From Mycolicibacterium peregrinum (GTDB lineage Bacteria > Actinomycetota > Actinomycetes > Mycobacteriales > Mycobacteriaceae): a DNA stretch of 64,000 bases. The stretch spans positions 41,118-105,117 of the forward strand of contig NZ_LZSO01000025.1 in NCBI RefSeq assembly GCF_001665785.1, in the 5' to 3' direction. The first letter of the stretch is position 1; each line of letters opens with the position of its first letter. Shown here one piece after another: positions 53,746 to 64,000 of this stretch. Both the position numbers and the translations under genes were made by a program. The notes below the pieces were generated by a model. That model was given only the letters and a program-made list of their open reading frames with translations. It was not told the DNA's origin and did no database searches.

Positions 53746-54522
53746 ATGACTCAGACGACGACCGTGCTCGCCGCCGAAGAGGGTGGCGCTGCCATCCACG
53801 TAGGCCACCACACGATGGTGTTCGAGCTGTTCGGGATGACGTTCAACGGTGACACCATCCTGGCCACCGCGGTCACCGCGGTGATCGTGATCGCGCTGGC
53901 GTTCGTCCTGCGGGCCAAGGTCACCTCGACCGGCGTGCCGGGCGGTGTGCAGCTGTTCTGGGAGGCCTTGACCATCCAGATGCGCCAGCAGATCGAGGGC
54001 TCGATCGGTATGAAGGTCGCCCCCTTCGTGCTGCCCCTTTCGGTGACGATCTTCGTGTTCATCCTGATCTCCAACTGGCTCGCAGTGCTGCCGCTGCAGT
54101 ACGGGGGCGCGGACGGCGCGGCTGCCGAGTGGTACAAGCCGCCGGCCTCCGACATCAACTTCGTGCTGGCGCTCGCACTGTTCGTGTTCCTCGCCTACCA
54201 CGCCGCCGGTATCTGGCGTCGCGGCATCATCGGCCACCCGGTCAAGGTGATCAAGGGCCACGTCGCGTTCCTGGCGCCGATCAACATCGTCGAAGAGATC
54301 GCCAAGCCAATCTCGCTGGCCCTCCGTCTTTTCGGCAACATCTTCGCCGGCGGCATCCTGGTCGCGCTGATCGCGATGTTCCCCTGGTACATCCAGTGGG
54401 CACCCAATGCGATCTGGAAGACCTTCGACCTGTTCGTCGGCCTGATCCAGGCATTCATCTTCTCGCTGTTGACGATCCTGTACTTCAGCCAGTCGATGGA
54501 GCTGGACCACGAGGACCATTGA
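53746..54522 (+). CDS. atpB: ATP synthase subunit a (F0)
   Basis: Proton-channel stator subunit, 258 residues with five or six helices. The essential Arg lies in [17 protein letters not shown] (about residues 185-201), and the late helix has [24 protein letters not shown]. The ATG at 53746 is the natural start ([14 protein letters not shown]); the open frame upstream overlaps atpI. An 88-bp gap separates it from atpE. Confidence 0.97.
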   Translation: MTQTTTVLAAEEGGAAIHVGHHTMVFELFGMTFNGDTILATAVTAVIVIALAFVLRAKVTSTGVPGGVQLFWEALTIQMRQQIEGSIGMKVAPFVLPLSVTIFVFILISNWLAVLPLQYGGADGAAAEWYKPPASDINFVLALALFVFLAYHAAGIWRRGIIGHPVKVIKGHVAFLAPINIVEEIAKPISLALRLFGNIFAGGILVALIAMFPWYIQWAPNAIWKTFDLFVGLIQAFIFSLLTILYFSQSMELDHEDH

Positions 54523-54544
54523 GCTCACTGATCCACATATCTGA

Positions 54545-54871
<327 letters not shown>

Positions 54872-54880
54872 TCCATCAGC

Positions 54881-55417
54881 ATGGGTGAACTCGGTTCGAC
54901 TGTCCTGGCGGACAGCATCAACATCCTGGCTTCAAGCCAGGCAGCGGCGGAAGGCGGTGGGGGCCAGAGCAACTTCCTGGTCCCCAACGGCACCTTCTTC
55001 GCCGTGCTGATCATTTTCCTGATCACACTTGCTGTGATCGCGAAATGGGTTGTGCCACCGGTCGGCAAGGTACTGGCAGAGCGCGAAGCGATGCTGGCGA
55101 AGACCGCCGCTGACAACCGGAAGTCGGCCGAGCAGGTGGCCGCGGCACAGGCCGACTACAACGAGGCGATGGCCGGGGCTCGTACCCAGGCATCGGCAAT
55201 CCGTGACGAGGCCCGCGCCGCGGGTCGCGAGGTGGTCGACGCCAAGCGTGCCGAGGCCAGCTCCGAAGTGGCCGAAACTGTGCGCCAGGCCGATGAGCAG
55301 CTTGCTGCCCAGGGTGCCGGCGTGCAGTCGGGTCTGGAATCTTCGGTGGACGGACTCTCGAGGACCCTGGCCAGCCGAATTTTGGGCGTCGACGTGAAAT
55401 CAGGTGGGACGCAGTAG
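54881..55417 (+). CDS. atpF: ATP synthase subunit b (F0)
   Basis: Peripheral-stalk subunit of 178 residues. A short N-terminus with [16 protein letters not shown] is followed by a single membrane helix ([21 protein letters not shown]) and a long Ala/Glu-rich amphipathic coiled coil. It starts at ATG 54881, nine bases after atpE. The next gene begins directly after its stop with no gap. Confidence 0.94.
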   Translation: MGELGSTVLADSINILASSQAAAEGGGGQSNFLVPNGTFFAVLIIFLITLAVIAKWVVPPVGKVLAEREAMLAKTAADNRKSAEQVAAAQADYNEAMAGARTQASAIRDEARAAGREVVDAKRAEASSEVAETVRQADEQLAAQGAGVQSGLESSVDGLSRTLASRILGVDVKSGGTQ

Positions 55418-56755
55418 ATGTCGATATTTATCGGACAGCTGATCGGCTTTGCCGTCATCGCATTCATCATCATCAAGTGGGTTGTGCCGCCGGTGCGGAG
55501 CCTGATGCAGAAGCAGCAGGAAGCCGTGCGGGTCGCGCTCGCCGAGAGCGCTGATGCGGCCAAGAAGCTCGCCGAAGCCGATGACATGCATGCCAAGGCA
55601 CTCGCCGACGCCAAGGCCGAATCGACCAAGGTGACCGACGAGGCCGCGCAGGACTCCGAGCGGATCACCGCTCAGCTGGCCGAGCAGGCCGGCACCGAGG
55701 CCGAGCGGATCAAGGCCCAAGGGGCTCAGCAGGTTCAGCTGATGCGCCAGCAGCTCATCCGCCAGCTGCGTACCGGTCTCGGATCGGAGTCGGTCGCCAA
55801 GGCCGACGCGCTGGTCCGGGCACACGTCGCCGACCCGGCCGCACAGGCGGCCACCGTCGATCGGTTCTTGGCCGAGCTGGACCAGATGGCGCCGTCGGCA
55901 GTGGTGATCGACACCGCGGCTACGTCCAAGCTGCGCGCGGCCAGCCGCGAGTCGCTGGCGGTCGTGGTCGGGAAGTTCGACTCCGTCGCCGACGGTCTGG
56001 ACGCCGACGGGCTGACCACGCTGGCCGAGGAACTGTCCTCTGTCGCCAGGCTGCTGCTTTCGGAGTCGACGCTGAACCGGCACCTGGCCGAGCCGACCGA
56101 CGAGAACGGCGCCAAGGCCGAGCTGGTCGACCGTCTGCTGTCGGGCAAGGTCGGCAACACCACACTGGACGTGCTGCGGACCGCGGTCTCGCAGCGCTGG
56201 TCGACCGAAGCCAACCTGGTCGACGCCATCGAACACACCGCACGTCTGGCGCTGCTCAAGCGCGCCGAGATCGCCGGTGAAGTCGACGAGGTGGAGGACC
56301 AGCTGTTCCGGTTCGGTCGCCTGCTCGACGCCGAGCCCAAACTCTCGGCCCTGCTCAGTGACTACACCGCCCCGGTCGACGGACGAGTCGGCCTGCTGGA
56401 CAAGGTGCTCGGCGGTAGCGCGAGTGGGAACGGGACGGCAGCGGCGCTGCTGACCCAGACTGTGGGACTGCTGCGCGGTGAGCGTGCCGACGAGGCCGTC
56501 ATCGACCTCGCCGAACTCGCAGTCGCCCGCCGCGGCGAAGTGGTCGCTCACGTGACCGCCGCGGCTGACCTGACCGATGCTCAGCGGACCCGGCTGTCGG
56601 AGGTGCTCACCCGCATCTACGGACATCCGGTCTCGGTGCAGCTGCACGTCGACCCGGAACTGCTCGGTGGTCTGTCGATCACCGTCGGTGACGAAGTGAT
56701 CGACGGCTCGATCTCGTCCCGTCTGGCCGCCGCTGCGACACAGCTGCCGGACTGA
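55418..56755 (+). CDS. atpH: ATP synthase b-delta fusion subunit
   Basis: A mycobacterial fusion of 445 residues. The N-terminal part (about 1-165) is a second b-like subunit with a membrane helix ([21 protein letters not shown]) and a coiled coil. The C-terminal part (about 170-445) is the delta subunit, ending [23 protein letters not shown], which links the stalk to F1. Other bacteria have separate genes. It follows atpF with no intergenic base. Confidence 0.95.
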   Translation: MSIFIGQLIGFAVIAFIIIKWVVPPVRSLMQKQQEAVRVALAESADAAKKLAEADDMHAKALADAKAESTKVTDEAAQDSERITAQLAEQAGTEAERIKAQGAQQVQLMRQQLIRQLRTGLGSESVAKADALVRAHVADPAAQAATVDRFLAELDQMAPSAVVIDTAATSKLRAASRESLAVVVGKFDSVADGLDADGLTTLAEELSSVARLLLSESTLNRHLAEPTDENGAKAELVDRLLSGKVGNTTLDVLRTAVSQRWSTEANLVDAIEHTARLALLKRAEIAGEVDEVEDQLFRFGRLLDAEPKLSALLSDYTAPVDGRVGLLDKVLGGSASGNGTAAALLTQTVGLLRGERADEAVIDLAELAVARRGEVVAHVTAAADLTDAQRTRLSEVLTRIYGHPVSVQLHVDPELLGGLSITVGDEVIDGSISSRLAAAATQLPD

Positions 56756-56802
56756 CAACCCCCACGAACCACCCCAAGAACAAGGTAGGAAGACGAAAAA
56801 CC

Positions 56803-58452
<1,650 letters not shown>

Positions 58453-58459
58453 GTAACCA

Positions 58460-59383
58460 ATGGCAGCCACACTTCGCGAGCTACGCGGGCGTATCCGCTC
58501 CGCTTCGTCGATCAAGAAGATCACGAAGGCACAGGAGCTGATCGCCACGTCGCGGATCGCCAAGGCGCAGGCCCGGGTCGATGCGGCCCGGCCCTACTCC
58601 ACCGAGATCACCAACATGCTCACCGAGCTTGCGGGTGCCAGTGCGCTGGACCACCCGCTGCTCGTTCAGCGGGAGAACCCCAAGCGGGCCGGTGTGCTCG
58701 TGGTGTCCTCGGACCGCGGTCTCTGCGGCGGCTACAACGCCAACGTGCTGCGTCGGGCCGAAGAACTATTCTCGCTGCTGCGGGAACAGGGCAAGGATCC
58801 GGTGCTGTACGTCGTCGGTCGAAAGGCCTTGGGCTACTACAGCTTCCGTCAGCGTGCGGTCGTCGAGTCCTGGACGGGCTTCTCGGAGCGTCCTGAGTAC
58901 AGCAACGCCAAGGAGATCGCCGACACCCTGGTGACGGCGTTCATGTCCGGTGCCGACGACGACGGCGACGATGCGGGAGCCGACGGCATTCTGGGCGTCG
59001 ACGAACTGCACATCGTCTCCACCGAATTCCGGTCGATGCTTTCGCAGACCGCGGTCGCCCACCAGATCGCACCGCTGGTCGTCGAGTACGTCGGTGAGCC
59101 GGAAACCGGTCCGCACACGCTGTACTCGTTCGAGCCGAATGCCGAGGACCTGTTCGACGCGCTGCTGCCGCGCTACATCGCAACCCGCGTGTACGCGGCG
59201 CTGCTGGAGGCGGCGGCCTCGGAGTCGGCTTCGCGCCGGCGCGCCATGAAGTCGGCCACCGACAACGCCGACGATCTGATCAAGGCACTCACGCTCGCAG
59301 CCAACCGCGAACGTCAGGCGCAGATCACCCAGGAAATCAGCGAGATCGTGGGCGGCGCGAACGCGCTGGCCGACGCGCGCTAG
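58460..59383 (+). CDS. atpG: ATP synthase subunit gamma (F1)
   Basis: Central rotor shaft, 307 residues, with long N- and C-terminal helices ([26 protein letters not shown] and the Ser/Arg-rich last helix). An acidic Gly/Asp-rich loop at about 164-176 ([13 protein letters not shown]) is the mycobacterium-specific insertion implicated in blocking ATP hydrolysis. It starts seven bases after atpA. Confidence 0.96.
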   Translation: MAATLRELRGRIRSASSIKKITKAQELIATSRIAKAQARVDAARPYSTEITNMLTELAGASALDHPLLVQRENPKRAGVLVVSSDRGLCGGYNANVLRRAEELFSLLREQGKDPVLYVVGRKALGYYSFRQRAVVESWTGFSERPEYSNAKEIADTLVTAFMSGADDDGDDAGADGILGVDELHIVSTEFRSMLSQTAVAHQIAPLVVEYVGEPETGPHTLYSFEPNAEDLFDALLPRYIATRVYAALLEAAASESASRRRAMKSATDNADDLIKALTLAANRERQAQITQEISEIVGGANALADAR

Positions 59384-59409
59384 CCGGACCAAAGACGAAA
59401 GCCTCGTAG

Positions 59410-60852
<1,443 letters not shown>

Positions 60853-60885
60853 TGAAGCCGTTCGGAAACAGGGAGGTGGTGTGAC

Positions 60886-61251
60886 ATGGCTGATTTGAAC
60901 GTCGAGATCGTTGCCGTCGAGCGTGAGCTCTGGTCCGGCACCGCTACGTTCGTCTTCACCCGGACCACCGCTGGTGAGATCGGCATCCTGCCGAGGCACA
61001 TCCCGTTGGTCGCCGAGCTCGTCGACGACGCCATGGTGCGGGTCGAGCGTGAAGGCGAAGACGATCTGCGGATCGCCGTCGACGGTGGTTTCCTGTCGGT
61101 GACCGAGGAGACGGTTCGCATCCTGGTGGAGAACGCTCAGTTCGAATCCGAGATCGACGCGGACTCCGCCAAGCGGGATGCGGAGTCTGACGACGAGCAG
61201 ACAGCGGCATGGGGTCGGGCGCGCCTGCGCGCTCTCGGCCAGATCGACTGA
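60886..61251 (+). CDS. atpC: ATP synthase subunit epsilon (F1)
   Basis: Rotor-foot subunit of 121 residues, with the N-terminal beta-sandwich ([42 protein letters not shown]) and a short C-terminal helical part ([24 protein letters not shown]) shorter than in E. coli, as is normal in mycobacteria. It is the last subunit gene. GGGAGG lies about 10 bases upstream. Confidence 0.96.
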   Translation: MADLNVEIVAVERELWSGTATFVFTRTTAGEIGILPRHIPLVAELVDDAMVRVEREGEDDLRIAVDGGFLSVTEETVRILVENAQFESEIDADSAKRDAESDDEQTAAWGRARLRALGQID

Positions 61252-61266
61252 CGACAGAGACGACAG

Positions 61267-61713
61267 ATGAGCGCGCCCATGATTGTCATGGTCGCGCTCG
61301 TCTGCGTTCTGGCCGTTTTGGCCGGCGCGCTGAGCTACCGATTGTGGAAGCTGCGTCAGGTTGGTGGAACAGCAGCCATCCTGCGTGATTTTCCCGCCGA
61401 CGGCGGTAGCGGCTGGCGCCATGGAGTGATGCGCTACCGGGGTGGGGAGGCCGGGTTCTACCGGCTGTCCAGCATGCGGTGGTGGCCTGATCGGCGATTG
61501 AGCCGGCGGGGGCTGGAAGTGGTGTCGCGCCGCCCTCCGCGTGGCGACGAGTTCGACATCATGACCGATCAGATCGTGATTCTCGAACTGCGCGACATCA
61601 GCCCCGAACGCCGCCAAGGCTATGAGATCGCCCTGGACCGGGGCGCGCTCACGGCGTTCACCTCTTGGCTTGAGTCGCGGCCGTCACCGCGAGCTCGCCG
61701 GCGCAATTACTGA
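61267..61713 (+). CDS. DUF2550 family single-pass membrane protein
   Basis: A 148-residue protein of unknown function conserved next to atpC in mycobacteria (Rv1312 by position, from memory). It has one N-terminal helix (MIVMVALVCVLAVLAGALSYRLW), then a cytoplasmic Arg-rich domain (SGWRHGVMRYRGGEAGFYRLSSMRWWPDRRLSRRGLEV). It lies 15 bases after atpC and may be co-transcribed; its stop is two bases from the convergent adenosyltransferase gene. Confidence 0.88.
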   Translation: MSAPMIVMVALVCVLAVLAGALSYRLWKLRQVGGTAAILRDFPADGGSGWRHGVMRYRGGEAGFYRLSSMRWWPDRRLSRRGLEVVSRRPPRGDEFDIMTDQIVILELRDISPERRQGYEIALDRGALTAFTSWLESRPSPRARRRNY

Positions 61714-61715
61714 TG

Positions 61716-62294
61716 CTATTTCGCGGTTCCGCCGCCCGGCTTCCACAGGACGTCCCCCTCCGGGTTCGCGACCCGCGACAGGATGAACAACAGATCCGAC
61801 AGCCGGTTGAGGTACTTCGCAGGCAGCACGCTGACCGACTTGCCGTGCTCATCCACCGCGATCCATGCTGACCGTTCAGCCCGGCGAGCCACCGTCCGGG
61901 CGACATGCAGCAGGGCGGACAGGGGAGTGCCGCCAGGCAGGATGAACGAGTTCAGGGCAGGCAGCGCCTCGTTGAACTCGTCGCACCACTTCTCCAGGCG
62001 ATCGATGTAGGCCTGGGAAATCCGCAACGGTGGGTACTCCGGGTTCTCGACGACGGGGGTGGACAGATCGGCGCCCGCGTCGAATAGGTCGTTCTGAATC
62101 TGGCGCAATACCGCCAGGATTTGCTGATCGGGTTCTCCCAGGGCTACTGCGACGCCGATGGAGGCGTTGACTTCGTCACAGTCGGCGTAGGCCGCCAACC
62201 TCGAATCATTCTTGGAAACCCTGCTGAAATCACTCAGCCCGGTCGTGCCGTCGTCGCCGGTGCGGGTATAGATACGGGTGAGATGAACAGCCAT
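61716..62294 (-). CDS. Cob(I)yrinic acid a,c-diamide / cobalamin adenosyltransferase, PduO type
   Basis: Makes adenosylcobalamin from cob(I)alamin and ATP. It is 192 residues with the ATP-binding N-terminal motif [13 protein letters not shown] at 8-20, [20 protein letters not shown] and the C-terminal [13 protein letters not shown] and [18 protein letters not shown] segments, all typical of PduO-type enzymes. It is Rv1314c-like. The promoter overlaps the 97 bp before murA, which is transcribed divergently. Confidence 0.94.
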   Translation of the reverse strand: MAVHLTRIYTRTGDDGTTGLSDFSRVSKNDSRLAAYADCDEVNASIGVAVALGEPDQQILAVLRQIQNDLFDAGADLSTPVVENPEYPPLRISQAYIDRLEKWCDEFNEALPALNSFILPGGTPLSALLHVARTVARRAERSAWIAVDEHGKSVSVLPAKYLNRLSDLLFILSRVANPEGDVLWKPGGGTAK

Positions 62295-62391
62295 AGCTGA
62301 ACCGTACCGGGCTTCAGGACAAGGCTGCTGGGCCCGGCGGATCTATCCGAGCAGGCGGAAACTCGGCGGCAGGCTGTCTACACTGACCGGC

Positions 62392-63648
62392 GTGAGCGAG
62401 CGTTTCTTGGTGACCGGCGGAAACCGGTTATCAGGCGAAGTTGCTGTCGGTGGGGCAAAGAACAGCGTGCTGAAACTGATGGCGGCCTCATTGCTGGCCG
62501 AGGGCACCAGCACGATCACCAATTGCCCCGACATCCTGGACGTGCCGCTGATGGCGGAGGTGCTGCGGGGGTTGGGCGCGACGGTCGAGCTGGACGGTGA
62601 CACCGTCCGGATCACGTCGCCTGACGAACCCAAGTACGACGCAGATTTCGCGGCAGTCCGCCAGTTCCGCGCCTCGGTCTGCGTGCTGGGACCACTCGTC
62701 GGACGCTGCAGGAAAGCCAAGGTCGCGCTGCCCGGCGGTGACGCGATCGGCTCGCGGCCGCTGGACATGCACCAGGCCGGGCTACGTCAGCTGGGGGCGA
62801 CCTGCAACATCGAGCATGGCTGTGTGGTGGCAGAGGCCGATCATCTGCGCGGTGCCGAGATCCAACTGGAGTTCCCGTCAGTGGGGGCGACCGAGAACAT
62901 CCTGATGGCCGCGGTGCTGGCCGAAGGTGTCACCACGATCCACAATGCGGCGCGCGAACCCGACATCGTCGACATCTGCGCGATGCTCAACCAGATGGGC
63001 GCCAAGGTCAGCGGAGCCGGGACGTCGACGCTGACGATCACCGGTGTCGACCGGCTCTACCCCACGCAACACCGGGTGATCGGTGACCGGATCGTGGCGG
63101 CCACGTGGGGGATAGCGGCGGCGATGACGCGCGGGGACATCTCGGTGACCGGCGTGGACCCGCAACACCTGCAGCTGGTCCTGCACAAGCTGCACGACGC
63201 CGGCGCCACCGTGACCCAGAACGACGACGGTTTCCGGGTGGTTCAGTACGAGCGTCCCAAAGCGGTGAACGTGGCGACGCTGCCGTTCCCGGGTTTTCCG
63301 ACCGACCTTCAGCCGATGGCCATCGGCCTGGCTGCGGTGGCTGACGGCACATCGATGATCACCGAGAACGTGTTCGAAGCCAGGTTCCGGTTCGTCGAGG
63401 AGATGATCCGGTTGGGTGCCGATGCACGGACGGACGGGCATCACGCAGTGGTCCGCGGCATTCCGCAGCTGTCGAGCGCGCCGGTGTGGTCGTCGGACAT
63501 CCGGGCCGGCGCCGGCCTGGTGCTCGCCGGCTTGGTCGCCGATGGCGAAACCGAGGTTCATGACGCGTTCCACATCGACCGCGGATACCCGCTGTTCGTG
63601 GAAAACCTGTTGAGCCTCGGAGCGGAGATCGAAAGAGTAGGCTCGTAA
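62392..63648 (+). CDS. murA: UDP-N-acetylglucosamine 1-carboxyvinyltransferase
   Basis: First committed step of peptidoglycan synthesis, 418 residues. It has the two-domain inside-out barrel with [27 protein letters not shown] at the N-terminus. The active-site loop reads [13 protein letters not shown], giving Asp117 where fosfomycin-sensitive enzymes have Cys, so natural fosfomycin resistance is expected. It starts at GTG 62392. It precedes an rRNA operon as in other mycobacteria. Confidence 0.97.
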   Translation: MSERFLVTGGNRLSGEVAVGGAKNSVLKLMAASLLAEGTSTITNCPDILDVPLMAEVLRGLGATVELDGDTVRITSPDEPKYDADFAAVRQFRASVCVLGPLVGRCRKAKVALPGGDAIGSRPLDMHQAGLRQLGATCNIEHGCVVAEADHLRGAEIQLEFPSVGATENILMAAVLAEGVTTIHNAAREPDIVDICAMLNQMGAKVSGAGTSTLTITGVDRLYPTQHRVIGDRIVAATWGIAAAMTRGDISVTGVDPQHLQLVLHKLHDAGATVTQNDDGFRVVQYERPKAVNVATLPFPGFPTDLQPMAIGLAAVADGTSMITENVFEARFRFVEEMIRLGADARTDGHHAVVRGIPQLSSAPVWSSDIRAGAGLVLAGLVADGETEVHDAFHIDRGYPLFVENLLSLGAEIERVGS

Positions 63649-63700
63649 GCAGCACGTCCGAGCCTGTCTTTCAGCCTCGAAATCGCGCTGACCAGCCGAT

Positions 63701-63730
63701 TTGACCTTGTAGGCGGGCACGCGCTAATCT
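63701..63730 (+). promoter_or_regulatory. rRNA promoter 1: TTGACC-18-TAATCT
   Basis: TTGACC (63701-63706) and TAATCT (63725-63730) are 18 bases apart. The element lies about 50 bases after murA and is 76 bp before the next promoter. Confidence 0.65.
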
Positions 63731-63776
63731 TTTGAAGTCGCCGCGGAGCGGGGAAAACCCCCGGGGCCAGAGCGAC

Positions 63777-63806
63777 TTGACAAGCCAGCCGAGAACGTAC
63801 TAAGCT
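63777..63806 (+). promoter_or_regulatory. rRNA promoter 2: TTGACA-18-TAAGCT
   Basis: A perfect TTGACA (63777-63782) and TAAGCT (63801-63806) are 18 bases apart. The start region ggcgaggttgcctca resembles that of promoter 3. Confidence 0.8.
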
Positions 63807-63852
63807 GGCGAGGTTGCCTCAGACCGGATGAGATAAGCCAGGATGAAGCAAC

Positions 63853-63882
63853 TTGACTTGCCGGCAAGGTTCGAATTAAGCT
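63853..63882 (+). promoter_or_regulatory. rRNA promoter 3: TTGACT-18-TAAGCT
   Basis: TTGACT (63853-63858) and TAAGCT (63877-63882) are 18 bases apart, followed by ggtggggttgcccc, the conserved leader-proximal start (PCL1 type) of mycobacterial rRNA operons. It is the promoter nearest to 16S. Confidence 0.82.
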
Positions 63883-64000
63883 GGTGGGGTTGCCCCAAAA
63901 CAGGGTGACAAAGCAGAAAAGTCTGTTGTTTGAGAACTCAATAGTGTGTTTGGTGGTTTTTGTTTGTTGTTTTTGGCCACGCTCTTTTTCCCGTTTAGGG

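Larger units (their letters stand above)
63649..64000 (+). promoter_or_regulatory. rRNA operon promoter and leader region
   Basis: This 352-bp end of the window has no gene. It contains three promoters spaced 76 bp apart and the start of the rRNA leader, including a tgagaactcaatagtgtgttt stretch (63931-63951) seen before mycobacterial 16S genes and linked to antitermination and processing. The 16S gene itself should begin beyond the window edge. Confidence 0.85.

Noticed and set aside
63610..63643. Fourth rRNA promoter at the end of murA (TTGAGC and TAGGCT)
   Set aside because: The spacer would be 22 bases and the element breaks the 76-bp periodicity, so support is too weak.

Overview
The window is high-GC actinobacterial DNA from a non-tuberculous, probably fast-growing mycobacterium. 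From memory of the M. tuberculosis map, the gene order follows the Rv1280c-Rv1315 segment: oppA-D, canA, cysD, cysNC, an Rrf2 gene, argS, lysA, thrA, thrC, thrB, rho, rpmE, prfA, prmC, the Sua5 gene, wecA, atpI, atpBEFHAGDC, a DUF2550 gene, a cobalamin adenosyltransferase gene and murA. It ends in a promoter region of the kind that precedes a mycobacterial rRNA operon. Mycobacterial hallmarks are the b-delta fusion AtpH, MurA with Asp at position 117, the acidic loop in AtpG and the C-terminal extension of AtpA.

Layout. 1-6.8 kb: an oligopeptide ABC importer on the minus strand, with a DoxX-like membrane gene inserted on the plus strand between oppA and oppD. 6.9-16 kb: accessory material absent from the remembered M. 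tuberculosis order. It holds three tandem small secreted proteins, a secreted DUF5666-like protein, a TcrXY-like two-component system and a glycosylation cassette (two GT39/ArnT-like transferases around a GT2-GtrA fusion). 16-23.6 kb: carbonic anhydrase canA, a thioesterase, an MFS transporter, then the sulfate-activation operon cysD-cysNC-cysQ, an isochorismatase-fold hydrolase and an Rrf2 regulator. 23.6-37.3 kb: a mixed region with VOC proteins, GNAT, nitronate monooxygenase, a LiaFSR-like histidine kinase/regulator/toastrack operon, an F420-type luciferase-like enzyme, a secreted protein with 11-residue tandem repeats, an organosulfur operon (NtaA-type monooxygenase plus ssuA-ssuC-ssuB) and a GntR/acyl-CoA dehydrogenase pair. 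37.4-53 kb: tRNA-Arg(CCG), argS, the lysA-thrA-thrC-thrB operon, rho, a TetR/acyl-CoA synthetase pair, rpmE, prfA, prmC, the Sua5 gene and wecA. 53.3-61.7 kb: the complete ATP synthase operon. 61.7-64 kb: the adenosyltransferase gene, murA and tandem rRNA promoters.

Three themes link the genes. Sulfur: cysDNC-cysQ, an Rrf2 regulator and the ssu-like operon lie within 17 kb. Envelope: two two-component systems, polyprenyl-linked sugar transfer, several small secreted proteins, wecA and murA. Core growth: aspartate-family amino acids, translation termination, transcription termination, ATP synthesis and rRNA.

The most distinctive non-coding signals are a triple 11-bp repeat with an inverted copy in front of tcrX, three rRNA promoters spaced exactly 76 bp apart, perfect hairpins after several operons, and an 18-bp AT-rich palindrome in the acyl-CoA dehydrogenase promoter. 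I found no insertion sequence, prophage or CRISPR array. Gene names rest on recognition of the protein sequences by eye; no database search was run.
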